Shown one piece after another: positions 1-8,503 of a stretch of 64,000 nucleotides of DNA. The position numbers and the translations under genes were made by a program. Below the pieces are notes generated by a model, which worked only from the letters and a program-made list of their open reading frames with translations, searched no databases and was not told the DNA's origin. The number at the start of each line of letters is the position of its first letter. The stretch's first letter is position 1. This DNA is from Aporrectodea caliginosa (Eukaryota > Annelida > Clitellata > Crassiclitellata > Lumbricidae): positions 2,899,344-2,963,343 of the forward strand of contig JACEVL010001161.1 of NCBI GenBank assembly GCA_020284085.1. Reading direction: 5' to 3'.

Positions 1-327
1 ATACGATGGTAGAATGCACGCTGTGTGCAACGAAATTCCGACTGAGCTTTGCTGAATGATATGCCTTGGTCTCTCGACCGTCTCCACAGCTCTTCGGCGG
101 ATCTCAGCCACGGTTCGCTGAACTTCGTTGCCTTCCGGATCTGGAGCATGGCTGTGTTCCGTTAACAAAGTACTTGCATCCGGTGTCGTCAATTTAATAC
201 GACCTTTACAATCCCGTTTGTAGCACCTCCACGAAGTACTGCCGTCGGCGTTCGTTCGATCTTTTCTATATCGAAATCCATCAGTTATGATATGCTCTTT
301 ATCCTTCTCTGACTTTGTCTTCTCCAT
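1..327 (-). CDS. FLYWCH zinc-finger protein, N-terminal part, probably of a MULE-type transposon; runs off the left edge
   Basis: Read on the minus strand, an ATG at 327-325 opens a frame that stays open for 109 codons to the window edge, so the C-terminus is missing. It starts MEKTKSEKDKEHIITDGF and continues with a FLYWCH-like zinc finger at about residues 18-62. Visible parts are an aromatic FRY start, the block SWRCYKRDCKGRI supplying the Trp and two Cys, and TEHSHAP supplying the two His. A charged helical stretch (AEIRRRAVETVERPR) follows. FLYWCH fingers occur in animal transcription factors and, very often, at the N-terminus of MULE (Mutator-like) transposases, where they are thought to bind DNA. 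The repeat-like flank at 792-899 favours the transposon reading. The transposase core itself is not in view, so a cellular FLYWCH gene cannot be excluded. Confidence 0.7.
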   Translation of the reverse strand, partial: MEKTKSEKDKEHIITDGFRYRKDRTNADGSTSWRCYKRDCKGRIKLTTPDASTLLTEHSHAPDPEGNEVQRTVAEIRRRAVETVERPRHIIQQSSVGISLHTACILPSY

Positions 328-509
328 GGTTAAAACTTTTATACTATTAGGACGTTAGTTTTGCAAATTCTGGTATATATAGTAATCTTAGTATGCACTG
401 CGCAAATAAGCAACCAGTCTTTAGCGTGCTGGTAAAATAAATATTCACAATCAGTTCGTCTCTATCTAGAATTTAGGCACTTTGATGTTAATTGTAGGTT
501 TCGACATTT

Positions 510-698
510 AGGGTCAGTAACGGGGGGAGGGAGGCTTATTGGTAAGCTCGGCGCCTTGTGTTCTAAGGGTTGCAGCGTAATGTTCGAAACTTCTCTTGGT
601 AGGGTCAGTAACGGGAGGGGGGGGAGGTAGGCGAATTGGTAAGCTCGGCGCCTTGTGTTCTAAGGATTGCAGTGTAAGGTAAGCTCGGCGCCTTGAAG
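510..698. repeat. Imperfect ~90-bp tandem duplication
   Basis: A block beginning GTCAGTAACGGG and containing GGTAAGCTCGGCGCCTTGTG appears from about 512 and again from about 603. A third, shorter copy of the GGTAAGCTCGGCGCCTTG core follows at about 678. The frames across it have no recognisable protein. It lies upstream of the FLYWCH ORF and could be part of the same element. The neighbouring bases 328-509 hold nothing I recognise. Confidence 0.7.
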
Positions 699-791
699 GA
701 TAAATATCCAAAATAACTGGAATGAAATAAAATAACCATATTCAAATTATTTATATTAGCATATAGTTCTTTTTAGTACCTTTAATACTAC

Positions 792-899
792 ACGGTGCGC
801 GCAATTGTCGGTGCGCGCAATTGTGTTTTTTTTTGGCCGCGCGCAATTGTCGGCGCGCAATTGTCGGCGCGCAATTGTCCTGCGCGCAATTGTCGGGGT
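792..899. repeat. Tandem GCGCAATTGTCGG-type repeats, possible transposon terminus
   Basis: Six imperfect copies of a 13-16 bp unit (GCGCGCAATTGTCGG and variants) lie in a row, broken by a poly-T run near 827. A related array in the opposite orientation, with ATTTGTCGG variants, is at about 48286-48385. Short tandem units at both ends are a hallmark of foldback and some MULE-like elements. Since a FLYWCH ORF reads away from this array on the minus strand, the array may be the outer end of that element. This assignment is inferred. Confidence 0.6.
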
Positions 900-979
900 G
901 CCATTTGATTAGCCCTGAGCATGGTTAATTTCTTATACATTTAATTATCTTGGAAAGTTACACCAGTTAGTGAGCAGTA

Positions 980-1660
980 ATTGTAATTGTAATCGAACAT
1001 TTATATAGCGCTGCTCAAAAATCAGCAGTGCTCTCGACCTGCTTCAGTGCCTGTGTCAGGAAACAAGAAAGTCTTCAGGCGTCTACGGAACTGGGAATGA
1101 GAGAGGGCTAGTAACTCCAGGCGAAGAGATTGGGGAAGAGAGTTCCAAGCCTATGGGCCAACACGGCAAAGCACCTAGAGTGGGCCGTAGCAGAGCGCAT
1201 GCGAGGGACAACCATAAGGCCACGGGTCGAAGATCGCAAAGAGGCCCTCGCAGGCAAGGAGGAGACAAAGGTGCAAAAAGACATCAGGTAGGATTGGGCC
1301 ACCCCAACAAGGCAGTTACGCATGAGGGAAAGGATTTTGAACTGTACCCGCTGTTGGATAGGGAGCCAGTGAAGGGTATCTAGAATATAGCCTGAGATAT
1401 GGGCCAACTTTGGAATGTCGCCTATAAGCCGAGCTGCTGCATTCAGAATAGACTGGAGTTTGTGAGTGCTAGAGGCGGAGAGTCCAATTTATGCAGCGTT
1501 CCCAAAGTCAACCCTAGTGCAGATCAAGGCGTGGATCAGAGTAGTACCGTAATGGCATGCAGTGAAAGAGAGCTGCGAATGGAACGTAGTTGGCGCAGAT
1601 GGTAGAAGCAAGATCTGGAAACCGAGTTGACCTGGTCAGTAAAGACTGGCTTCAATAAAA
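980..1660 (-). pseudogene. CR1/L2-like LINE, 3' end with decayed reverse-transcriptase C-terminus
   Basis: On the minus strand, translation in pieces gives the C-terminal end of a non-LTR reverse transcriptase ORF. Recognisable blocks are SRSCFYHLRQLRSIRSSL, then DTLHWLPIQQRVQFKIL, then LRSSTRGLMVVPRMRSAT and CFAVLAHRLGTLFPNL. These follow the usual order for CR1/L2-type ORF2 tails (thumb, LHWLP block, WN.LP block). Frameshifts and stops separate the pieces, so it is dead. The 3' end carries an AGCGCTATATAAATGT sequence followed by a short ATTACA repeat tail at about 981-998, typical of LINE and partner SINE 3' ends. Confidence 0.8.
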
Positions 1661-1905
1661 AAGGACTTTTAATTCTTATTTAAAACATTTACAATATTAC
1701 GTAAAATTTAAGAAAGCAAAAAAACTAAAGAGGTCAGCAACAAAGTCTGAAATGAAGAAAGATTACAGCCAACGAAAACGAATAAGCCAACAATAGCTGA
1801 AGATGGCACACAGCAAAACAAGACGAAACAATCTCTAGGGTCTGAAGAAAGTAAAGCTCTGGCTTTATTGTACCGCAATGCCACTAAAGATCCTGCTCGC
1901 ATATT

Positions 1906-2261
1906 CCCAAATCCCAACCGGTATAGCAGGTCATAAATATAATGTAGTAGTAAAACTAGAAGTTGGATGAGCGATGAAAACATGGTTTTAATGCTAAATT
2001 ATTGCAGTAACATTAGAAGTTTGATGACCATATTTATAGCAGAAATAGAAGCTGGATGAGCGATGAAAAAATGATTTTGATGCTTAATTATTTCGGTAAA
2101 ACTAGAAGTTGGGTGAGCGATTAAAATATTTTTAGCAGATGCAGAAGTTGGATGAGGGATGGAAATATGTCATAGTAGAAGTATAAGTTGGATGAGCGAT
2201 TAAAACATGCCTAAAATAAGTTTTAAAATTTTAAGAACTGCTATACCGGTTGGGATTTGGG
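1906..2261. mobile_element. 356-bp inverted-repeat (MITE-like) element with internal tandem motif
   Basis: A perfect 24-bp inverted repeat lies at 1906-1929 and 2238-2261 (outer end CCCAAATCCCAACCGG). Similarity continues imperfectly a few bases outward on both sides. Between the ends, a module close to AGAAGTTGGATGAGCGAT recurs about six times (near 1956, 2003, 2047, 2104, 2141 and 2185) with irregular spacing. There is no ORF of note. The structure suggests a non-autonomous DNA transposon; I could not find a convincing target-site duplication. The flank 1661-1905 is A-rich with nothing recognised. Confidence 0.6.
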
Positions 2262-2399
2262 TAAATGCATCCTGCTCCTGACTCAATGACTACAACAGCT
2301 GGAATCTATATACAGAGGAAGGGTAACACGTTCAAATAATTTTATATCTGGGTGCATCCTACCCACAGATGTCGCCCCACTTCAATTTTTATGTCTGAT

Positions 2400-2755
2400 A
2401 TGCAGGTGTAACAAAATTGCTACGAATAACTGTAGACAGCAAAGGCTACAAGGTAAATGAGTTTGAGTGTAACCTTCACTTGATTCCAGAGCTTTGGATT
2501 CAGGTTCTTGAGTTATGTCAACTGAAAAATAACCAAATAGTCACATTATGTTTGCTGCAGGCTGCTTCTTTATGAAGATATCAAATATGAAGATATGATA
2601 TGATATGAAGGTATGCGTTTCAATTTAGGCAAATACATTAATTAATAAAAATTAATAAAAATTAGAAATTTCCACAAATTGAAACTAAAGCTTAAATAAA
2701 TTCAAAGAGTCAGAGGAGCAAAATTCAGAGTTATAAAGGCTGAGAAACGGGTATT
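2400..2755. repeat. Segmental duplication, copy 1 (contains exon B1)
   Basis: This stretch is clearly related to 3838-4150: both carry the B exon and, further on, the shared sequence AGTCAGAGGAGCAAAATTCAG. Similarity seems to resume at about 3105-3200 versus 4195-4275, with a LINE fragment inserted in copy 1 between the two blocks. Local duplication therefore produced the exon copies and predates the LINE insertion. Confidence 0.7.
2474..2521 (-). CDS. Exon B1 (48 nt) of an unidentified E/P-rich repeat-exon gene
   Basis: On the minus strand the acceptor TTATTTTTCAG ends at 2522 and the donor AAG|GTTACA begins at 2473. The 48-nt exon is phase 1 at both ends and reads V-D-I-T-Q-E-P-E-S-K-A-L-E-S-S-E. 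Its sister B2 at 3909-3956 has the same length and both splice sites, with most differences inside the exon being mild. Symmetric phase means copies can be gained or skipped without changing the frame, as in PEVK regions of titin-like proteins. I do not recognise the gene; the rest of it was not found. Confidence 0.5.
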
Positions 2756-2789
2756 CAATATCTGACCCATCCTATGAAGTCACCAAAAC

Positions 2790-3080
2790 TCCACCTCTCG
2801 CTATCTCTCCACAGGTCTTTCACTCGAAACTGAAAACACTGCTTTTTGACAAATCCTATCCTGAATCCAACACTTCTCCCTGCCTACCTCGCCGTCTGAA
2901 CACCAAACACCATCCACCTTAGCCGCCTGCCTGTCTGCCTGCCTGACTCTCTGGATTTTGACCCCTGCCTATCGATTTTGATTTTATTGAGCGCCTGTGA
3001 ATAAGCTGGTTCCCGCGACTTCGCTTTTGTGGGCGCTGTAGAAGTTCCGAGTTTACGATTACGATTACAGTAAATAATAG
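2790..3080 (+). pseudogene. CR1/L2-like LINE 3' end
   Basis: The plus strand encodes a short LINE ORF2 C-terminal block (FHSKLKTLLFDKSYPES). A 3' UTR follows with TTGAGCGCCTGTG and GGGCGCTGTAGAAG, and then a TTACGA repeat tail at about 3053-3068. The copy is strongly 5'-truncated and contains stops. It sits inside copy 1 of the local segmental duplication and is absent from copy 2, which dates it after the duplication. Confidence 0.65.
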
Positions 3081-3393
3081 GGTAAGTAAGTAAAACATTT
3101 TGTAGTTGCCATAAGTTTGTCAGTTGTGCAAGGAATTGAAGATATGAGTGGATGTCAGTGGTCAGTGAATAGAAATAATGGAATGCCATGATACAAAGGC
3201 ATACAGATAAAATGCAAGCAGAAGTAGAAAAGGTAGGGCTAACATGTATATGAAGAACGAGGCACAACTTGGGCATTTTGGACTAAGTGAAAAAATCGTA
3301 GTGTACAACTTCCTAACTTCGACCTATATGTGATACAGGCAATTTGTAAAATCAGGGATTTTGTAAAATGCCTGAAATTTTTAGGCAATTTGA

Positions 3394-3524
3394 AAAATAC
3401 CCAATTCACTCAGGCACTTTACAAAATCCCTGAAAAAACAGGGATTTTGTAAAATCCCTGAAAAGTGATTATGAAATTTTTTTCCCAGGGATTTTGTAAA
3501 GTGCCTGAGTGAATTGGGTATTTT
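3394..3524. repeat. 39-bp perfect inverted repeat with ~53-nt loop
   Basis: Bases 3394-3432 pair perfectly with 3486-3524 (inner end CAGGGATTTTGT). Within the loop and left flank, CAGGGATTTTGTAAAATCCC is itself near-palindromic and recurs in degraded form from about 3340. The whole block looks like a small foldback or MITE. It lies 34 bp downstream (minus-strand sense) of exon A1, so a transcript would carry a strong stem-loop next to that donor. Confidence 0.85.
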
Positions 3525-3557
3525 ACAAATAACATATATAAGCCTATGAAAGCCTAC

Positions 3558-3614
3558 CTTTCATTTCTTTTGGTTCCACTTCCCTTTCAACAACCGAACG
3601 TTCTGGTTCGATTT
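3558..3614 (-). CDS. Exon A1 (57 nt) of an unidentified E/P-rich repeat-exon gene
   Basis: The minus-strand acceptor TTTCTTTCAAACAG ends at 3615 and the donor AAAG|GTAGGC begins at 3557. The exon is phase 1-1 and reads E-I-E-P-E-R-S-V-V-E-R-E-V-E-P-K-E-M-K. Its counterpart A2 at 6047-6103 is the same length, has both splice sites and the shared core SVVE.EVEP.EM. The composition (Glu, Pro, Val, Lys) is PEVK-like and disordered. A strong donor-like CATTCAG|GTATGT at 3801/3800 suggests another exon just upstream, with no firm 5' boundary. Confidence 0.5.
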
Positions 3615-3837
3615 CTGTTTGAAAGAAATGCAAAACATACTGGTAACTAATTGCAATCATGATACATGAATTTGTATAGCACCTCTTCAAGAGAAACTCC
3701 TCAAAGTTCAATAGTTGTATGAGTTTACACAACAATAGCACTCTGAGATCGTGTAGAAATACATGACTTATTTGTTGTTGACAGCGAGTATCAGACATAC
3801 CTGAATGTGGTAAACATGTTTCGATCCGACCGTTTTG

Positions 3838-4150
3838 CAAGTGTAATAAAATTATTATGAATAGCTGCAGACAGCAAATGTTACAAGATAACTCAGTTTG
3901 AGTTTAACCTTCTATTGATTCCGGAGCTTTGGATTCAGGTTCTTGAGTTACGTCAACTGAAAAATAAAAAGTTACATTTGACTATGATTGCTGCACACTG
4001 CTTCTTTTAAGAAGATGTGAAAATTTAGGCAAGTACATTTTAAAATAAAAATTAGAATTTTGCACTTGCTGAAATTTAAGCTTAAATAAAAGTCAAAAGT
4101 CAGAGGAGCAAAATTCAGACTTATAAAAGCTGACAAATGATTTATCAAGG
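3838..4150. repeat. Segmental duplication, copy 2 (contains exon B2)
   Basis: Counterpart of 2400-2755; see that entry for shared blocks. Similarity continues to about 4275. It carries exon B2 with intact splice sites and no LINE insertion. Confidence 0.7.
3909..3956 (-). CDS. Exon B2 (48 nt) of an unidentified E/P-rich repeat-exon gene
   Basis: The minus-strand acceptor TTTATTTTTCAG ends at 3957 and the donor GAAG|GTTAAA begins at 3908. The exon is phase 1-1 and reads V-D-V-T-Q-E-P-E-S-K-A-P-E-S-I-E. In transcript order the four exons run A2, B2, A1, B1, an alternating pattern best explained by duplication of an A-B pair. Expression and the flanking exons are unknown. Confidence 0.5.
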
Positions 4151-4425
4151 GTAACTAATTAAGGAAGTAGAGCTAAGAGCATAATACATTTGTTTACTTG
4201 CCGTAAGTTAATCAGTTGTTCAATTAATTGTAGATGTGGGTGAACTGAAGTAATGCCATTTGGTGGAAATCGGATAACATTTAGAGGTGGCCCTTTAATG
4301 TCAAAGTTTTAGCAACGTAGACCTATTGTTTATTATTATGCTACATAGTTCGAATCATTAAGCGAGGGACAGATTGTCCTATTAATTTGCCAATTTCAAT
4401 CTAAAGAAGGAGCGAAGCAGGCTAC

Positions 4426-4426
<1 letters not shown>

Positions 4427-4496
<70 letters not shown>

Positions 4497-4498
4497 TC

Positions 4499-4530
<32 letters not shown>

Positions 4531-4568
4531 CATCGTCATCATCATCATAATCATAAGCATCATCATCA
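4427..4568. repeat. (ATC)n microsatellite
   Basis: About 45 trinucleotide ATC/TCA units with a few interruptions (ACC, GTC, ATA). Non-coding. Confidence 0.95.
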
Positions 4569-4609
4569 CTTATAGTACTGCAGAAGAGAATGAAGATTAT
4601 CATTCTTTT

Positions 4610-5640
4610 TGTGCTTCCGGTGATGGCCCATCCCCAAAGAGAGAACGGTTAAACATTATGTCTAGCACTCGACAGAACCAGCGTCTCATCCAGAAGTGCC
4701 ACCTTCATTGTCAGTGAAGCTGCATCTAGCCGTTGGCAGAATGTTACTGATTTGAATATTAGCAGGAGTAGGCCTACAATTCATTGCTCCATGACCAAAC
4801 TTCATTCCACCAAGTCGAACAAGCTGAAATCAGAGTTTACTGTAACTGTACAAAGACATGCTGGAGGCATGACGTGTTCATTTGCAGGTGCCAGGCACCA
4901 TGCATTGTGTCAGATGGATGACCAAGGTTATACATGCGATTATAATCTGGCTCTTTCGTGACCAGTTCCAAATGACTGCTTCAGAAAAGAGAGGAATTCG
5001 TGATCGGGCAACTTTTGCAGTTATCATCCACCTCAAGACCTGTATTACTGCCCCAATCGGAGTTGAAGCACCTCTGAACGAGTTCCGACTCATGATTTAA
5101 CTCCTAAAATACCCACATGAAGCCATTTTCAGAACAACAAGCAAAAAGCTTGGACTTCATCTATGGTACTTTTCTGAGGAGCTGGTCGGACTGGCTCTTT
5201 TTGATTCCAGAGTGTCTGTTGGAGATTAAGAGACTGATGTTGCCACCATGGACTACCCAGCCCTGGATCACCCAGTGACATCCACCAAAGCAACCAAAAG
5301 TTAAATCTGTTGCATTATGGGAACCGGGGCCTGGAGTAGTTCTGCGCGATAAACACTCTTCTATAGTTGGAATTCCTGAGACTTTCCTGCCATGGATTCG
5401 TCTGAATGCGATGAAGAGGAAACATTCTGGGGGAACTGCGCATCATCAGCGGGTTGGCAGTCGTCAATGACAGGGCTAAGCAAGGCGTGGCCATCATTAA
5501 GAAGTTGACTGCCAGGGAAGAGCAACTAGAATTCCTCCTTCAAGTTGTCTCCGACCATCGACGTAAATTTCTGGACTGCAGTGAAAAGACTTTTATGGCA
5601 ACATATTCCGGGAAATTAGTAATTAATTTTAACACACGTA
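4610..5640 (+). pseudogene. Decayed DNA-transposon ORF of a family I cannot name
   Basis: Plus-strand translation across several frames gives blocks that read as one broken protein. In order they are CVRWMTKVIHAIIIWLFRDQ, then ITAPIGVEAPLNEFRLM, then TTSKKLGLHLWYFSEELVG followed by LALFDSRVSVG, then SECDEEETFWGN, then AVVNDRAKQGVAIIKKL and LEFLLQVVSDHRRKF. I recall this block order from multi-copy transposon-like proteins of cnidarians and other invertebrates, but I do not know the superfamily. Stops and frameshifts between blocks show it is dead. It lies inside the region of the A/B exons on the opposite strand. From 5640 to 6040 I see nothing. Confidence 0.55.
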
Positions 5641-6046
5641 ATTATGTAGGGTATATATATACCATATATATAATAGACCCTATATATACAGCTAGATAAG
5701 CAATACAAATGATTAGTACAACTGGCGATTAATTATAATAATGTAGCATTATATACTTCCCATTGTACGAATTATCATTCTAAATTTCACGGCTCGAGGG
5801 CCACCTCTAAATATTATCCGATTTTAATTAAATTTTTTTTTAAATTTTATTTCTATGAACCTAACAACTTGGAGGGGTTGAGAGCAAGAGAAATAGAAAA
5901 ACTATATTTTTACTGTATGCTAAGAGACACCCTAGCATATATATATGGAACGAACTGAACAAGGTTCAGTTTAGACATTTTGAACAAGTGGAAAAACTGT
6001 TGAGTAAAACTTGCTTGTGGTGACCTATATAAACCTGAAAGCCTAC

Positions 6047-6103
6047 CTTCCATTTCTGTTGGTTCCACTTCCATTTCAACAACCGAATGCGCTGATTCGC
6101 TTT
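6047..6103 (-). CDS. Exon A2 (57 nt) of an unidentified E/P-rich repeat-exon gene
   Basis: The minus-strand acceptor CATTTGTTTAACACAG ends at 6104 and the donor GGAAG|GTAGGC begins at 6046. The exon is phase 1-1 and reads E-S-E-S-A-H-S-V-V-E-M-E-V-E-P-T-E-M-E. Similarity to the A1 locus extends about 100 bp into the upstream intron. It is the most 5' exon of the array that I can identify. From 6104 to 7090 no further exon copy or other feature is recognised; a donor-like ACAG|GTCAGT at about 6240 is only suggestive. Confidence 0.5.
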
Positions 6104-7224
6104 CTGTGTTAAACAAATGCAAACTATAATGTTAACAAATTATAATCACAAATTCGTGTAGCACCGCTTTAAGAAAAACTCCTCCATAATTGCTGCATGA
6201 GTGCTGTAACGTGACATTGTAGTAACGTCTGAACTGACCTGTAAGACTATCTGCTTGCAGAAGATGTTGATCAATTTATATGATACTCAATTATTGATCA
6301 TTAGAGGGCAGTAAAACTAAAGAATAAAGCATCTACCGGTAAATAGTAATTATTTGCATTTGCAATCGATAATGCTAAAACGTTCTTTGGAACTGGTGTG
6401 GTGGAATCAGACTTGCTGAAACTGGTCAACTGGACGGCACAATGAAGGGCTACGATAGCGATTGTACAATCACAGTTAGACAGTGCCACAATATATGCCA
6501 GTGCTCGTGAATAAACTCGTGATTTGCACTTAGCTTTAGTGTAGAGTTTTAGAAATTTGGAGTCTACGATTATGATAACGAAGAAGTGCCTTTGGCTTCA
6601 TTAATTAAGTTAAGTTATAGGGTTGGTCACTAAAACAGACCCAAATGTGAAGCAGAGTTATTATGCTACATTAGTGTGGTCCAAACTTACATGGGAAAAA
6701 TATTTTTTTCAAAATATGCTGCTCCACAAGGTTGCCCCTGTTACACTTTACTTGGTAGTCAAGGAGCACTATGTAGGAAAAACATATCCCGTGGGCACTT
6801 TAATGAAAGAAACATGTGTGATACGTCGTTTGAAAGGTATTTTAACATAGAATAAGAAAAGTCATGGTGCCAAGCCAGAATATGCTGCAGGCAGGCACAA
6901 TTCAAGATGGCGTCCAACATGGCGGAACATGAGAAAAACAGACCTTTAAAGGTTAGGGAATCGATTAATCGTAGTGGCAATAGTCTTGGAATGTTGCCGA
7001 AACAGACAAATATTTCAGTAGTGGCAATAGGATTTGGAAACGCTACAAAAACGCTGCAAACGGAGAAACAGCGAAGTGCATGACTTCACGATGACGTCAA
7101 GCGTGTTAGTCTAGGCGCAAAAAACTGAAATTTTCGTGCAAGAAGCAATTCATGTTAATTTTTGGCAACAAACTTTTTTAGACTAATTCGACCATGCTGA
7201 TTACGAAAATCGCTGTTGCCAAGC

Positions 7225-7775
7225 CGGATTTTTGACCTGAAGGTCATTTCAAGGTCATGAAAAATGAAATCTTGCAAAAATCAGAGAAAAATGGCCAGAT
7301 CTCAGCCAATAATTGTTGAATTCGGTTAATTCTTTCCTGCTTTTTCTCGACTTGATAAGGGCTACCAGTGGTAAGAAACAAGGTTACTAAATGTAAGACG
7401 ATCCAAGGTTATTTTAAGGTCAAAAAGGTCAATTTCAAAGGAAATCTGGGGAAATGGCCATAACTCAGTGAAATATGTTTCTATTTGGGTGATTCTTTTA
7501 CTTTTTTGCTCGGGCCGATAAGAGCTAGGCTACATTTGAGAATACAGAGTACCTAAAGGCTAACATGACCCAAGGTCAATTCAAGGTCAGAAGGTCAAAA
7601 GCAAGTGGAAAAGGCCATAACTCAGCCAAATATTGTTCTATTTTGGTGATTCTTTTACCTTTTTTGCTCGGGCCGATAGAAACTACATTTACATAGAACT
7701 TAAAGGCTAACATGTCCCAAGGTCTTTCAAGATCAAAAGGTCAATTCAAGGTCAAAAGGTCAAAATCAAGAGTGA
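7225..7775. promoter_or_regulatory. Dense AGGTCA half-sites in the left foldback arm
   Basis: AAGGTCA or close variants recur many times, for example near 7245, 7420, 7568, 7577, 7738 and 7751, with mirror copies as TGACCTT in the right arm. TCAAGGTCA is the known monomer site of ERR and FTZ-F1/NR5A nuclear receptors. Whether any receptor binds here is unknown; the motif may simply be part of the repeat unit. Confidence 0.35.
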
Positions 7776-7848
7776 AAGCCATAAATCAGCCAAATATTGT
7801 TCTATATGGTTGATTCTACCTTTTTGCTAGATTTCATTTTTCTGGATT

Positions 7849-8343
7849 TTGCGTCCTGGTGAACTGCATATCTTCTTCGCCGGACTAAGAGCAGTTGGCG
7901 GCTTTAACGACGGAACCGGTATACCTGATCTCTGGTCGGTTTTATACAGTGACAGCACCGTACAGCAGATCCTTACTGGTAAAAGATTTCGACATGCATT
8001 GGAAGCACATACTCGTACATTGATTGATCTTGAGAATTCGCACTTAGAAGCATTTTTTGCACATCATGAAAACCAACGGAATATTGTCCTTGAAAAAGTT
8101 CAGAATTTGCGTAAGGAATTTCTTGAGGGTGATGTAAATGCAACTTTGAACGAACTGCAGTCGACAATGAATCATTGCAAACTGCGAAGTTTAATTAATG
8201 CTTTTGACACTGAGCAGTCTGAAGCTAAGCCGACGTTCAAGATGCTACGACAGTACATGACAATGATGAGAAACATGCTCCTGCTTATTCGATCAGTGCG
8301 CACAGGAAATTGGAATTCTCAAGAGCAATCAATGTACGAGTAA
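7849..8343 (+). CDS. ORF captured in the foldback element, family not recognised
   Basis: An uninterrupted 164-codon frame runs from the left arm through the loop to 8343. It begins near RPGELHIFFAGLRAVGG and includes IPDLWSVLYSDSTVQQ, LTGKRFRHALEAH and, in the loop, LEAFFAHHENQRNIVLEK. The true start is uncertain: the frame opens at a TTG-like codon, with no good ATG at its head. I associate the GELH..GLRAV and DLWS.LY.D.TV..IL.GK pattern with multi-copy invertebrate mobile-element proteins, without a domain name. The N-terminal 60 codons are repeated in inverse orientation in the right arm (8503-8313), so that copy is a truncated duplicate, not a second gene. Confidence 0.45.
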   Translation: MRPGELHIFFAGLRAVGGFNDGTGIPDLWSVLYSDSTVQQILTGKRFRHALEAHTRTLIDLENSHLEAFFAHHENQRNIVLEKVQNLRKEFLEGDVNATLNELQSTMNHCKLRSLINAFDTEQSEAKPTFKMLRQYMTMMRNMLLLIRSVRTGNWNSQEQSMYE

Positions 8344-8503
8344 GTGCTTCCAATGCACGTCGAAATCTTTTACCAGTAAGGATCTGCTGTACGGTGCTGT
8401 CACTGTATAAAACCGACCAGAGATCAGGTATACCGGTTCCGTCGTTAAAGCCGCCAACTGCTCTTAGTCCGGCGAAGAAGATATGCAGTTCACCAGGACG
8501 CAA
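8313..8503 (-). pseudogene. Inverted partial copy of the captured ORF
   Basis: Reads RPGELHIFFAGLRAVGG on the minus strand with only a few residue changes from the plus-strand copy (for example KRFRRALEALTRT instead of KRFRHALEAHTRT). It runs out of homology at the start of the loop. The near identity shows that the two arms were made or homogenised recently. Confidence 0.8.

Noticed and set aside
8285..8503. Second independent gene on the minus strand in the foldback element
   Set aside because: It is the inverted-arm duplicate of the plus-strand ORF and loses homology at the loop.
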